From assembly GCF_026130605.1 (NCBI RefSeq), contig NZ_JANFAU010000011.1, forward strand, positions 62,001 to 126,000: a DNA stretch of 64,000 bases, written 5' to 3'. The notes under the pieces were generated by a model, which searched no databases, had not been told where the DNA came from, and was given only the letters and a program-made list of their open reading frames with translations. Positions 1 through 8,369 of this stretch are shown piece after piece. This stretch comes from Sphingomonas lycopersici (GTDB lineage: Bacteria; Pseudomonadota; Alphaproteobacteria; Sphingomonadales; Sphingomonadaceae). Both the position numbers and the translations under genes were made by a program. Every line of letters begins with the position of its first letter. The stretch's first letter is position 1.

Positions 1-2
1 TC

Positions 3-593
3 CCGACCCGGCTGTCGGACGGCAGCTACCTCACCCCCAACCGTAATCTCAGCGCCGCCGCCTCGGTATGGCATCTCCGCGCCGCGCTCAATGTCGCGGC
101 GCTCGCCTGCCGCGGCCCGGCGCAGGCGGGGATCGTCTCGCGTTACAATAACCTGCTGACCCAGCAGAAATCGTCGTTCGCCGGGGCGCAGACCGCGCTC
201 GCCGCCGAATATCGTGCCGCGGGCGGGAATTGGGAAACGCGCGAGGACGATGCGATGACCCGGCTCTACAATTATTTCTCGCAGGATTTCGCGCGCGAGG
301 CGTTCTGCGCGCGCGCGGCGCAGGTCCTCGAACATAACGAGGGCATGGCCCCCGCTGCCTTCACCGCGGGCGCGGGCGAGCAGCTTGCGGCACTCGACCG
401 CCCGTTCGTCGAATTCTTCCGCGCCTATGACGCGTGGCGTAGCGGCGAAGCGGCCCGCCCGGTGATCGCGGTCGCCAGCCGGACGGCGACGATCGCCCCC
501 GTCCCGGTGCCGGTCGCCCCGCGCCGCGCCGAACCGCCGCACCTCAAGGTCAATATGCTCGCGCTGCAGGACCGGATCGTCACCGGGGGCTGA
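3..593 (+). CDS. Hypothetical protein, 3' end only
   Basis: An open frame runs from the window edge to the TGA at 591-593 with no stop, so the gene begins upstream of the window. About 196 residues are visible. They are hydrophilic, rich in Ala, Arg and Gln, and end in an Ala/Pro/Val-rich tail (roughly the last 45 residues). A stretch reading YNNLLTQQKSSFAGAQTALA looks helical. I see no catalytic motif and do not recognise the family; the look is that of a conserved sphingomonad envelope or secreted hypothetical protein. It is followed by 75 bp and then ybgC in the same direction, so it may or may not be part of that transcription unit. The frame is confident, the function unknown. Confidence 0.6.
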   Translation, partial: PTRLSDGSYLTPNRNLSAAASVWHLRAALNVAALACRGPAQAGIVSRYNNLLTQQKSSFAGAQTALAAEYRAAGGNWETREDDAMTRLYNYFSQDFAREAFCARAAQVLEHNEGMAPAAFTAGAGEQLAALDRPFVEFFRAYDAWRSGEAARPVIAVASRTATIAPVPVPVAPRRAEPPHLKVNMLALQDRIVTGG

Positions 594-668
594 TCGAAGG
601 GTCGAACGCAAAATCGAAGCGCAAGCAGGGGTTACGAAAGCCGCTAGGTTCGGTTAACGGTCACCGGC

Positions 669-1136
669 ATGACGACCGGCAGGATCGATCAGCCCGTCGA
701 AGGGCGTTTCGACGGGAAGACGCACCGCTTCCCGCTCCGTATCTATTTCGAGGACACCGATCTTTCCGGTGTGGTCTATCACGCCAATTATCTGCGCTTC
801 ATGGAGCGCGCGCGATCGGACATGCTGCGGCTCGCCGGGGTCGACCAGCGCGCCGCGCATGAGGCGGGCGAAGGCGCCTATGCCGTCGCCAGCCTCGCGA
901 TCCGCTATGCTGCCCCCGCGCGGCTCGACGACGCGCTCGTCGTCGAAACAAAAGTGACCGAGGTGCGCGCCGCATCGGTATCCATTCATCAGAGAGTCAT
1001 GCGCGGGGCTATTTTGCTCGCCGAGGCCGATGTCGTCGCCGCGCTCGTCGCGCCGTCGGGGCGGCCGCGGCGGCAGCCCCGTGCGTGGATCGAACGTTTC
1101 AACTCTCTCCTGGCCAGGAAGGACCAGACGCCTTGA
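669..1136 (+). CDS. ybgC: YbgC, Tol-Pal-associated acyl-CoA thioesterase
   Basis: This 155-residue hotdog-fold protein hydrolyses acyl-CoA or acyl-ACP thioesters in the cytoplasm and is the usual first gene of the tol-pal cluster. The hallmark YFEDTDLSGVVYHANYLRF is at about residues 26-44: the Asp in EDTD and the His in VYHANY are the conserved catalytic-site residues. Length is normal for the family (about 130-155). The stop codon TGA at 1134-1136 overlaps the TTG start of tolQ, so translation is probably coupled. The ribosome binding site before the ATG is weak. Identification rests on the motif plus the immediate tolQRAB-pal context and is secure. Confidence 0.93.
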   Translation: MTTGRIDQPVEGRFDGKTHRFPLRIYFEDTDLSGVVYHANYLRFMERARSDMLRLAGVDQRAAHEAGEGAYAVASLAIRYAAPARLDDALVVETKVTEVRAASVSIHQRVMRGAILLAEADVVAALVAPSGRPRRQPRAWIERFNSLLARKDQTP

Positions 1137-1825
1137 ACCTGTTCTTCAATTCCGACGCCGCCACGCTCTCCCCGGTCGCGCTGTTCATCCAGGCGGACCC
1201 GGTGGTGAAGGCGGTGATGCTCGGGCTGCTCCTGGCGAGCATCTGGACCTGGGCGATCATCTTCATGTTCTGGCGGCGAATCGGCCGCACGCGGCGCGAG
1301 AGCGAGGCGTTCGAGCGCGATTTCTGGAAGGCGGACGATATCGACGCTTTCTACAAGGCGCGTGCCGATCAGGATATGCCCGCCGCGCGCGTGTTCGCCG
1401 CCGGTGTCGCCGAATGGCGTCGTTCGACGCAGGGCGCCGCGATCGACCGCGCGGGGACGCGCGAGCGGCTCGCGACCAGCATGGGCGCCGCGGTCGCCAA
1501 TGAGATCGACAATCTCTCCGACCGGCTCAACGTGCTCGCCACGGTCGGCTCGGTCGCGCCGTTCGTCGGGCTGTTCGGCACCGTCTGGGGGATCATGCGC
1601 AGCTTCACCTCGATCGCCAGCCAGCAGAACACCAGCCTCGCGGTGGTCGCGCCGGGGATCGCCGAGGCGCTGTTCGCCACCGCGATCGGGCTGTTCGCGG
1701 CGATCCCGGCGGTGATCGCCTACAATCGCTTCAGCCACGGCATCAACCGCATCGAGGCGCGGCTCAACCGTTTCGCCGACGGCTTCCACGCCACGCTGAG
1801 CCGCCAGCTCGATCGCGAGCGCTGA
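1133..1825 (+). CDS. tolQ: TolQ, inner-membrane proton channel subunit
   Basis: TolQ forms, with TolR, the proton-motive-force-driven stator that energises TolA and supports outer-membrane constriction during division. I start it at TTG 1133 (230 residues): AAGGA lies 9 bases upstream, and the frame's earlier GTG at 1085 would sit inside ybgC without need. Three membrane segments are visible, at about residues 25-46, 134-155 and 178-197, the standard MotA/TolQ/ExbB topology. The second contains VGSVAPFVGLFGTVWGIM and the third LFATAIGLFAAIPA, the conserved core helices. The TTGA overlap with ybgC and a 4-bp gap to tolR point to one operon. Confidence 0.94.
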   Translation: MNLFFNSDAATLSPVALFIQADPVVKAVMLGLLLASIWTWAIIFMFWRRIGRTRRESEAFERDFWKADDIDAFYKARADQDMPAARVFAAGVAEWRRSTQGAAIDRAGTRERLATSMGAAVANEIDNLSDRLNVLATVGSVAPFVGLFGTVWGIMRSFTSIASQQNTSLAVVAPGIAEALFATAIGLFAAIPAVIAYNRFSHGINRIEARLNRFADGFHATLSRQLDRER

Positions 1826-1829
1826 GGCG

Positions 1830-2264
1830 ATGGCGGTCCATCTCCCCTCGCAGAAGAGCAGCAGCCGCCGCGCACCGATGGCGGACATCAACGTCACCCC
1901 GCTGGTCGACGTGATGCTGGTGCTCTTGATCATCTTCATGGTCACCGCGCCGCTGCTCACCGCGGGCGTGCCGGTCAACCTGCCCGACAGCCGCGCGCGG
2001 CCGCTCGATCAGGACAAGCAGCCGACCGAAATCTCGCTCGACGCGATGGGGCGCATCTTCATCGCCAAGGAGGAAGTGCCCGAGCAGCAGCTGCCGCAGC
2101 GGCTTGAGGCGATCGCCGCGCGCGCCGCGTCCGGCGAGCAGCCGCCGCAGGTCTATCTGCGCGCCGACAAGGCGCTCGATTACGGCCGGGTGATGCGGGT
2201 GATGGGCGAGCTGAACCGCGCGGGGCTGAACCGCGTCGCTTTGGTGACGGTCGGCGAGGATTGA
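1830..2264 (+). CDS. tolR: TolR, inner-membrane stator subunit
   Basis: TolR is the single-span partner of TolQ in the Tol-Pal energy complex. The 144-residue protein has a short cytoplasmic N-terminus, one membrane helix at about 25-42 and a periplasmic domain. The helix starts with TPLVDVMLVLLIIFMV, in which the Asp (residue 27) is the proton-carrying residue conserved in TolR, ExbD and MotB. Length matches the family. It lies 4 bp after tolQ and its stop overlaps the possible TTG of tolA, so it is a central operon member. Confidence 0.94.
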   Translation: MAVHLPSQKSSSRRAPMADINVTPLVDVMLVLLIIFMVTAPLLTAGVPVNLPDSRARPLDQDKQPTEISLDAMGRIFIAKEEVPEQQLPQRLEAIAARAASGEQPPQVYLRADKALDYGRVMRVMGELNRAGLNRVALVTVGED

Positions 2265-2269
2265 GCGAG

Positions 2270-3214
2270 GTGGAACGGTCGGAGAAGATCGGCTTAGGGC
2301 TGGCGATCGCCGGGCATGTCGTGCTGTTCGGCCTGCTCTCGGTCGGCTTTCTCGCGACGCCCAACCCGATCAAGCTCCAGCAGCAGCCGGTCGAGGTAAG
2401 TCTGGTCAAGGATGTCGGGCTCGAGGCGACCGCGCCGCAGGCCCAGACTCCGCCGGCGCAATCGGTCGCGCCTGAGCAGGGCGAGCCGGAGGACGCCGCG
2501 CCGCCCGCGCCGAGCGTTGCGGCACCCGCCCCCAAGCCCGAACCGATTCCGCAGCCGGCGCCCAAGCCCGAGCCGAAACCCAAGCCGGCCAAGCCCGCGC
2601 CCAAGCCTGCACCAGCGCCCAAGCCTGAACCAAAGCCCGAGCCCAAGCCCCGGAAGAAGGAGCCGCCGGCGGAGGAGCGCAAGGCGGAGAAGCCCGCGCC
2701 GGCCAAGCATCGCGTCGCCGACAGCAAAGCGGAAAAGACCCCGCCGGCCAGGGCGCAGGGCACCGGCAAGTCGGCCGAGTCCAAGGCTTCGCGCCCGCGC
2801 GGCAGCCGGCTCGGGCCCGATTTCCTCAAGGGGCTGACCAGCGACGAGAGCAAATCGACCAGCCAGGTGCCCCGCGCCGCCAAGATCGACGCGGCCGCGC
2901 TCGCCTCGATCGTCCAGGCGATCGCGCGGCAGATCCAGCCGTGCGCCGATCGCCAGGTCGATCCCGGTCCGGGCGCGAATGAGATCGTCACCACGCTCAA
3001 CCTGCGTCTCAACGAGGACGGCACGCTCGCCGCGACCCCGACGGTGGTGCGCCAGACCGGGGTCAACGACGACAACCGCCGTTATGCGCGCCGCGTGATC
3101 GATCTCGGCATCGCCGCGTTCAAGGGCTGCGCCCCGCTCAAGCTGCCGCCGCAATTCTATTCGACCCCCAATGGCGGGTGGAACAATATCAACTACCAGT
3201 GGAAGCTCAGGTGA
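2270..3214 (+). CDS. tolA: TolA, periplasm-spanning Tol-Pal protein
   Basis: TolA links the TolQR motor to TolB and Pal. It has one membrane anchor near the N-terminus (about residues 6-27), a very Pro/Lys/Glu-rich periplasmic stalk (about 80-145, repeated PKPEPKP units), and a C-terminal globular TolA/TonB-like domain over the last 100 residues ending in NNINYQWKLR. I choose GTG 2270 (314 residues) because AGGA at 2257-2260 is 9 bases upstream; the alternative TTG 2261 has the same element directly abutting it. The stalk is Pro/Lys-rich and not the long Ala/Lys helix of E. coli TolA, as is common in Alphaproteobacteria. Confidence 0.88.
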   Translation: MERSEKIGLGLAIAGHVVLFGLLSVGFLATPNPIKLQQQPVEVSLVKDVGLEATAPQAQTPPAQSVAPEQGEPEDAAPPAPSVAAPAPKPEPIPQPAPKPEPKPKPAKPAPKPAPAPKPEPKPEPKPRKKEPPAEERKAEKPAPAKHRVADSKAEKTPPARAQGTGKSAESKASRPRGSRLGPDFLKGLTSDESKSTSQVPRAAKIDAAALASIVQAIARQIQPCADRQVDPGPGANEIVTTLNLRLNEDGTLAATPTVVRQTGVNDDNRRYARRVIDLGIAAFKGCAPLKLPPQFYSTPNGGWNNINYQWKLR

Positions 3215-3286
3215 CACGCACCGTGCTCCGCGATCGAGCCGCGCCGGGAGAAGCGGGGCAAGAGATTGAAAGGAAAGGCCCTGTAC

Positions 3287-4675
3287 ATGCGTAGCATCCT
3301 CCTTCTTTCCGCCGTGCTGCTCGCGGCCCCCGGCGCCGCGCAGGATATGCCGGCGACCCCGCTGAAGGTGCCGCCGCCCCCCGCGCAGGCGCAGGCCCCG
3401 GGCGGTGCCCCTCCGCCGCTGGAGGTATCGGTGACCGGCGGCATTTCCGCGCCGATGCCGATCGCGATCCCGACGATGCCGACCGACCGGGTGACCGATA
3501 CCCAGGCAGGATCGACCGACGCGCTCGGCAAGCAGCTCGCCGATATCGTCACCAGCGATCTCAAAAGCTCGGGGCTGTTCAATCCGTTGCCCCCGGCACA
3601 GCTGCGCACGGTAATGTTCCCCGAGGTGACCCAGCCGGCCTTCTCTTATTGGGGCGGATCGGGCGCGCAGGCGCTGGTGCAGGGCTTCGTCCGCGCCAAT
3701 GGCGACGGGACGCTGACCGTCGGCTGCTATCTCTACGACGTTTCGGCACAGACCGAGCTGATGCGGCAGGGCTTCGTCGTTCCGCCGGCCGACTGGCGCC
3801 GCGCCGGGCACAAATGCGCCGATATGGTCTACACCCGGCTGACCGGCGAAGGGCCGTATTTCGACAGCCGCGTCGTCTATGTCTCCGAAACCGGGCCCAA
3901 GGCACGCCGCATCAAACGGCTGGCGATCATGGATCAGGACGGCGCCAACCACCGCTTCCTCACCAACGGCCAGTCGATCGTGCTGACTCCGCGCTTCGCG
4001 CCCAACCAGCAGTCGATCGTCTATATGAGCTTCGTCAACGACAAGCCGGCGATCTACGTCTACGATCTCGGCTCGGGGCGGCAGCGGCTCGTGACGACCA
4101 CCGAGCGGCAGACCTTCGCCCCGCGTTTCTCGCCCGACGGGCGCTGGATCGTCTATTCGATGTCGATCAACGGCAACACCAACATCTATCGCGTCCCTGC
4201 GGCGGGCGGCACCCCGCAGCGGCTGACCAACACGCCGGGGATCAACACCGGCGGCAGCTATTCGCCCGACGGATCGCGCATCGTGTTCGAAAGCGATCGT
4301 TCGGGCAGCCAGCAGCTTTATGTGATGAACGCCGACGGATCGAACCAGCAGCGCATCAGCTTCGGCGGCGGGCGCTATGCTACCCCGGTGTGGAGCCCGC
4401 GCGGCGACCTCATCGCCTTCACCAAGATCGCCGGCGCATTCCGTATCGGCATCATGAGCCCGAGCGGGTCGGGCGAGAAACTGCTGACCAATTCGTGGCA
4501 GGACGAGGGGCCGAGCTGGTCCCCCAACGGCCGCGTGCTGATGTTCTTCCGCCAGGGCCGCGGCAATGCCGGCAAGGCGGATCTGTGGTCGGTCGATCTG
4601 ACGGGCGTCAACGAGCGGCGCATTCCGACGCCGCTCGATGGATCCGATCCGGGCTGGGGACCGCTTAGGCCTTGA
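3287..4675 (+). CDS. tolB: TolB, periplasmic beta-propeller protein
   Basis: TolB binds Pal and peptidoglycan-associated proteins and is released by TolA. The ATG at 3287 follows GAAAGGAAAGG with good spacing and begins a cleavable signal peptide, MRSILLLSAVLLAAPGAAQ; an upstream in-frame TTG at 3266 would put charged residues before it and is rejected. The 462-residue product has an N-terminal alpha/beta domain followed by a six-bladed propeller from about residue 210, seen as repeated FSPDGRWIVY / YSPDGSRIVF / WSPRGDLIAF blades. Length fits the family. It lies between tolA and pal. Confidence 0.94.
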   Translation: MRSILLLSAVLLAAPGAAQDMPATPLKVPPPPAQAQAPGGAPPPLEVSVTGGISAPMPIAIPTMPTDRVTDTQAGSTDALGKQLADIVTSDLKSSGLFNPLPPAQLRTVMFPEVTQPAFSYWGGSGAQALVQGFVRANGDGTLTVGCYLYDVSAQTELMRQGFVVPPADWRRAGHKCADMVYTRLTGEGPYFDSRVVYVSETGPKARRIKRLAIMDQDGANHRFLTNGQSIVLTPRFAPNQQSIVYMSFVNDKPAIYVYDLGSGRQRLVTTTERQTFAPRFSPDGRWIVYSMSINGNTNIYRVPAAGGTPQRLTNTPGINTGGSYSPDGSRIVFESDRSGSQQLYVMNADGSNQQRISFGGGRYATPVWSPRGDLIAFTKIAGAFRIGIMSPSGSGEKLLTNSWQDEGPSWSPNGRVLMFFRQGRGNAGKADLWSVDLTGVNERRIPTPLDGSDPGWGPLRP

Positions 4676-4722
4676 ATTTTCTACCCGGGGGCGGGAACAA
4701 GGGGGCTTGAGGGAGACGTAGA

Positions 4723-5247
4723 ATGCCAAGATTGACGACCAGCCTGTTGCTCGCCGGTGCCCTGGTGGCGACCGCCGCCTGCTCCAAGAAGCACCCCGAG
4801 CAGCTGCCGCCGGCGCCCGGCCCGGCGCCGGAGCAGACCCAGCCGACCGGCCCGAGCGGCCCGGTGGGCGATGCGGTGGTCCCCGGCTCGTCGGCGGATT
4901 TCAAGCGCTCGGTGACCAGCGACACGGTGCATTTCGGTCTCGATCAGTACGATATCGACGACACCGCGCGCGCGATCCTCGATACGCAGGTCGCGTGGCT
5001 CAATCGCTATCCCAACGTGCGCGTCACGATCGAAGGGCATTGCGACGAGCGCGGCACCCGCGAATATAACCTCGCGCTCGGCGATCGCCGCGCCAATGCG
5101 GCGAAGAATTACCTCGCCGGCCGCGGCGTCGATGCCTCGCGCATCAACACGATCAGCTACGGCAAGGAACGCCCGATCGCGCTCGGCTCCGACGAGGAGA
5201 GCTGGGCCGCCAACCGTCGCGCGGTGACGGTGGTGCTGAGCCAGTAA
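4723..5247 (+). CDS. pal: Pal, peptidoglycan-associated outer-membrane lipoprotein
   Basis: Pal tethers the outer membrane to peptidoglycan. The 174-residue precursor has a lipoprotein signal ending LVATAAC, with the lipidated Cys at residue 20, then a Pro-rich linker (about 25-55) and an OmpA-like peptidoglycan-binding domain (about 65-174). The domain carries VHFGLDQYDI, EGHCDERGTREYNLALGDRR and the terminal NRRAVTVVL, with the Asp and Arg residues that bind diaminopimelate. AGGGAGACGTAGA precedes the ATG. It is the last gene of the tol-pal unit; a 12-bp hairpin follows. Confidence 0.95.
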   Translation: MPRLTTSLLLAGALVATAACSKKHPEQLPPAPGPAPEQTQPTGPSGPVGDAVVPGSSADFKRSVTSDTVHFGLDQYDIDDTARAILDTQVAWLNRYPNVRVTIEGHCDERGTREYNLALGDRRANAAKNYLAGRGVDASRINTISYGKERPIALGSDEESWAANRRAVTVVLSQ

Positions 5248-5284
5248 CAACCTCGGCGGGGCGCATCTCCGCCGACCCGATTAC

Positions 5285-5313
5285 CGTCATGCCGGGCTCG
5301 ACCCGGCATGACG
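5285..5313. terminator. Perfect hairpin after pal (dispersed palindrome)
   Basis: A perfect 12-bp inverted repeat, CGTCATGCCGGG / CCCGGCATGACG around a 5-base loop, lies 37 bp after the pal stop. It could end tol-pal transcription, although no T-tract follows. A near-identical arm recurs at 19984-20067, so it is also a member of a dispersed palindrome family. Confidence 0.55.
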
Positions 5314-5336
5314 ATACCGAATTATGCGGAGCGAAC

Positions 5337-5418
5337 CCGTTCGGGCTGAGCTTGTCGAAGCCCTGTACTTTTCTTGCCTCGAAGAAAGGCAGCCCTTCGA
5401 CAAGCTCAGGGCGAACGG
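5337..5418. repeat. Imperfect inverted repeat, GAGCTTGTCGAAG type
   Basis: The left arm CCGTTCGGGCTGAGCTTGTC and the right arm CTTCGACAAGCTCAGGGCGA are near-perfect reverse complements about 30 bases apart. This matches a dispersed extragenic palindrome known in sphingomonads and other Alphaproteobacteria. With the hairpin at 5285 it fills most of the 260-bp pal-SDR gap; I see no gene there. Confidence 0.7.
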
Positions 5419-5507
5419 CGGTTTGGTCATTCTGATTTAACACCGAAGTCTCGGCGACCGGCGTCGCTCAAGGAAGCGGGATCACCCGCAATAACAACAG
5501 GGGGGCA

Positions 5508-6290
5508 ATGATGCAGGCGATCTTCATCACCGGTGGCGCATCGGGCATCGGCCGGGCGGTGGCGGGCTATTTCGCCGCGCGCGGCTGGCGCGTCGGGCTC
5601 GCAGACGTCGACGCGACCGGGCTCAAGGCGACCGCCGCGACCCTGCCCGCCGATCGCACCGCCACCTATCTGCTCGACGTGCGCGATCAGGACGCTTGGG
5701 AAAGCGCGCTCGCCGCCTTCGCCGCGCTGAGCGGCGGGCGGCTCGACGTGATGTTCAACAATGCCGGCATCGGCCAGGGCGGCGCGTTCGGCGAACTCGA
5801 CCGCGCCGCGATCGACCGCGTGATCGACATCAACTTCCGCGGCGTCGCTTACGGCGCGCGCGCCGCCTATCCCTATCTCAAGGCGACCCCGGGATCCTGC
5901 CTGCTCAACACCGCCTCGGCCTCGGCGATCTACGGCTCGGCGGGGCTGGCGCTTTATTCGGCGACCAAATTCGCGGTGCGCGGGCTGACCGAGGCGCTCG
6001 ACGGCGAATGGGCGGCGGACGGGATCAAGGTACGCGATCTGATGCCCGGCTTCGTCGACACCGCGATCCTCGATACCGGCATCTCCGGCACCAACCGCAC
6101 CGCGCGCGACGCGGTGGTCGATGCCGGGCTCGAATTCACCCCGGTCGAAACGGTCGCGCAGGCCGCGTGGGATGCGGTGCACGGCGACGGCCTCCACGCG
6201 GTGATCGGCAAGACCGCACGCCGCCTCAGCTTCGCCGCGCGCTGGATGCCGGGACGGTTGCGCAAGATGATGCGGCGGGGGATGATTTAG
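5508..6290 (+). CDS. SDR family oxidoreductase
   Basis: A classical short-chain dehydrogenase/reductase of 260 residues, using NAD(P)H on an unknown alcohol or carbonyl. The dinucleotide motif TGGASGIGRAV is near residues 7-17, the NNAG motif appears as NNAGIG near 83, and the active site is Ser (NTASASAIYG) with YSATK near 150. A GGGGG tract lies just before two adjacent ATG codons (5508 and 5511); either could be the start. The gene stands alone between two repeat-filled gaps. The substrate cannot be read from sequence. Confidence 0.85.
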   Translation: MMQAIFITGGASGIGRAVAGYFAARGWRVGLADVDATGLKATAATLPADRTATYLLDVRDQDAWESALAAFAALSGGRLDVMFNNAGIGQGGAFGELDRAAIDRVIDINFRGVAYGARAAYPYLKATPGSCLLNTASASAIYGSAGLALYSATKFAVRGLTEALDGEWAADGIKVRDLMPGFVDTAILDTGISGTNRTARDAVVDAGLEFTPVETVAQAAWDAVHGDGLHAVIGKTARRLSFAARWMPGRLRKMMRRGMI

Positions 6291-6305
6291 CCTGCTGCTT
6301 CGCCC

Positions 6306-6399
6306 CGTCATTCCCGCGCAGGCGGGAATCCATTCACGCAGGTCGTGGAAAGAGCCGCTCGGCCAGCCAGAATGGATTCCCGCCTTCGCGGGAATGACG
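6306..6399. repeat. Inverted repeat, ATTCCCGC family
   Basis: GTCATTCCCGCGCAGGCGGG with GAATCCATTC on the left is mirrored by GAATGGATTCCCGCC and GCGGGAATGAC on the right. Each arm also folds on itself. It sits between convergent genes (the SDR and phhB), as expected for a dispersed palindromic unit that may also act as a bidirectional terminator. Confidence 0.7.
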
Positions 6400-6406
6400 A
6401 GGGTTG

Positions 6407-6700
6407 TTACCCGTCCAGAATCGAATCGATCGCCTCAGCCAGCTCAATATCGCGCGCCGAAAGCCCGCCCGCGTCATGCGTGGTGAGCAGGATTTCCACC
6501 CGGTTCCACACATTGGTCCATTCGGGGTGGTGATCCATTTTCTCGGCGATCAGCGCGATCTGCGTCATGAAGCCGAACGCCTCGGCGAAATCGGTGAAGG
6601 CGATCGAGCGGGTGATCGCGTCGCGCGATTCGTCATAATCCCAATCCGACAGGCCATCGAGCGCATCCGCCCGTTCCGCCTCGCTCAATGCCTCGACCAT
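6407..6700 (-). CDS. phhB: 4a-hydroxytetrahydrobiopterin dehydratase (PCD/DCoH)
   Basis: A 97-residue pterin-4a-carbinolamine dehydratase, which recycles the tetrahydropterin cofactor of phenylalanine hydroxylase. The family signature is present: the DHHPEW motif at about residues 56-61, followed by NVWNRVEILLTTHDAGGLS. The start is ATG 6700, 5 bases after AAGGAGG; ATG 6703 is possible but too close to that site. No phenylalanine hydroxylase gene is nearby. Length is normal for the family. Confidence 0.92.
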   Translation of the reverse strand: MVEALSEAERADALDGLSDWDYDESRDAITRSIAFTDFAEAFGFMTQIALIAEKMDHHPEWTNVWNRVEILLTTHDAGGLSARDIELAEAIDSILDG

Positions 6701-6766
6701 CATGCCCTCCTTGCCCCCGATGGGACCGCACGGGTATGGCGAAAAGCGATGGACGGGCAAGGGGTA

Positions 6767-7159
6767 ATGGGAGCCGCTCCTTCGAGCGAGGCGATCGAGG
6801 CGCAGGCGCGGCGCGTGATCGCGCGGTTGCCCGCCGAATTTCGCGCGCATCTCGGCGATATCGTGCTGACCGTCGAGGAATATGCCGATGACGAAACGCT
6901 CGCCGCTTTGGGCATCGAACATCCGCTCGATCTCACCGGCCTGTATCACGGGCGCCCGATCGGCGAGAAATCGGTGTTCGATTCAGGCACCTTGCCGGAT
7001 CGCATCCACCTTTATCGCCAGGCGATCCTCGCCGAATGGTGCGAGACGGGGGTGCGGCTCGACGATCTCGTCGCGCATGTCACGATCCACGAGATCGGTC
7101 ACCATTTCGGGCTGAGCGACGACGATATGCACGCGCTGGAAGACGCGGTGACCGATTGA
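6767..7159 (+). CDS. Metallopeptidase family protein (zincin-like)
   Basis: A 130-residue protein of the small zincin-like family (Pfam Zincin_1). The zinc motif HExxH appears as HEIGHHFGLSDDDMHAL near the C-terminus, with the Asp after the second His also conserved in the family. The start is ATG 6767, preceded by AAGGGG; ATG 6749 is in frame but lacks a clear ribosome binding site. It is soluble and lacks a signal peptide, so it should be cytoplasmic. Its stop overlaps the start of ccmA, so the two are probably co-translated. The substrate is unknown. Confidence 0.85.
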   Translation: MGAAPSSEAIEAQARRVIARLPAEFRAHLGDIVLTVEEYADDETLAALGIEHPLDLTGLYHGRPIGEKSVFDSGTLPDRIHLYRQAILAEWCETGVRLDDLVAHVTIHEIGHHFGLSDDDMHALEDAVTD

Positions 7160-7734
7160 GCGCGCGGCTCGCGTTCGACGCGGTCGCCTGCGCCCGACGC
7201 GGACGGATGCTGTTCGAACAGCGCTCGTTCGCGCTCGCCGCGGGCGATGCGCTGCTCGTCACCGGTGCCAATGGCACGGGCAAATCGAGCCTGATCCGCG
7301 TCGCCGCCGGGCTGCTCGCGCCGGTCGCGGGGCATGTCACGGTCGAGGGGCAGCGCGCCCTGCTCGCCGAAGCCGCAGCGCTCGACGCCGAGCGCGCGGT
7401 GGCGGCGGCGCTCGGCTTCTGGGCGCGGCTCGATGCGCGGCCGGCGCCCGATGCACGCGTCGCCGCCGCGCTCGACGCGCTCGATCTCGCCGCGCTCGCC
7501 GATGTGCCGGTGCGGCTGCTGTCGACCGGGCAGCGCCGCCGCGTCGGGCTGGCGCGGGTGGTGGCGAGCGAGGCCGATATCTGGCTGCTCGACGAGCCCG
7601 CCAACGGCCTCGACACCGCGGCAGTGGCGCGGCTCGAGGCGCTGATCGCGGTGCAGCGCGCGCGGGGCGGGGTCGTGCTGGTCGCGACCCACCAGCCACT
7701 CGCGCTCGCCGGCGCGCAGGAGATCCGGCTGTGA
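7156..7734 (+). CDS. ccmA: CcmA, haem exporter ATP-binding protein
   Basis: The ATPase of the CcmAB(C) complex that releases haem-loaded CcmE during cytochrome c maturation. The 192-residue product starts at TTG 7156, overlapping the previous stop (TTGA). The Walker A is GANGTGKSSL near residue 38, the ABC signature is LSTGQRRRVGLAR near 122 and the Walker B is WLLDEPANGLD, followed by the switch His in VATHQ. A compact ABC protein directly followed by a CcmB-like permease supports ccmA over a generic ABC ATPase. Confidence 0.9.
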   Translation: MSARLAFDAVACARRGRMLFEQRSFALAAGDALLVTGANGTGKSSLIRVAAGLLAPVAGHVTVEGQRALLAEAAALDAERAVAAALGFWARLDARPAPDARVAAALDALDLAALADVPVRLLSTGQRRRVGLARVVASEADIWLLDEPANGLDTAAVARLEALIAVQRARGGVVLVATHQPLALAGAQEIRL

Positions 7735-8369
7735 TCGCGCTGATCCTGCGCGATATGCGGCGCGCTTATGCCTCGGGCGGGGCGACGCTGATCGTCGCCT
7801 TCTTCCTGCTCGTCGCGATCCTGTTTCCGTTCGCGATCGGCCCCGATCAGAAGCTGCTGATGCGGATCGGCGGCGGGGTGATCTGGGCGGCGGCGCTGCT
7901 CGCCGCCTTGCTCCCGGTCGAGCGGCTCGTCGCCCCAGACCTCGATTCGGGGACGCTCGACCAGTTCGCGGCGCGCGGGATGTCGATGGCCGCGGTCGCC
8001 GCGGCGAAGATCGTCGCGCATTGGCTCGCCTTCGCCCCGCCGCTGATGGCGGCAACGATCGCCGCCGCCGGTTTGCTCGACCTTTCCGGGGAGACACTGC
8101 TGACGGTCGAGATCGGGCTCGTGCTCGGCACCCCTGCCCTCGCCGCCTTGGCGGTGGCGACCGGGGCTTTGGTCGCGGGGCTGCGCGGCGCCGGGGCGAT
8201 CGCCGGGCTGGTGATGCTGCCGCTCGCGATCCCGCTGCTGATCTTCGGCGCGGGCGCGATCGAGGGCGGCGGAGTTGGCGGGCTCAAACTGCTCGCGGCG
8301 ACCAGCCTGCTGATCGTCGCCGGCGCGCCGTTCGTGGCGGCCGCGGCGATCCGCGCGGGGATGGAATGA
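7731..8369 (+). CDS. ccmB: CcmB, haem exporter permease
   Basis: A 212-residue membrane protein with six predicted helices and the CcmB N-terminal pattern of a short cytoplasmic segment (LILRDMRRAYASGG) before the first helix. It starts at GTG 7731, overlapping the ccmA stop by 4 bases (GTGA), a sign of coupling. Family-typical features include the LLPVERLVAPDLDSGTLDQF segment between helices 2 and 3. It acts with CcmA in the inner membrane. Unusually, the next gene is a TauE/SafE permease and not ccmC. Confidence 0.9.
   Translation: MIALILRDMRRAYASGGATLIVAFFLLVAILFPFAIGPDQKLLMRIGGGVIWAAALLAALLPVERLVAPDLDSGTLDQFAARGMSMAAVAAAKIVAHWLAFAPPLMAATIAAAGLLDLSGETLLTVEIGLVLGTPALAALAVATGALVAGLRGAGAIAGLVMLPLAIPLLIFGAGAIEGGGVGGLKLLAATSLLIVAGAPFVAAAAIRAGME

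Noticed and set aside
2294..4729. An 811-residue open frame on the minus strand across tolA, tolB and pal
   Set aside because: It is antisense to three well-identified genes, is extremely Arg/Gly/Leu-rich as mirror frames in GC-rich DNA are, and has no motif.
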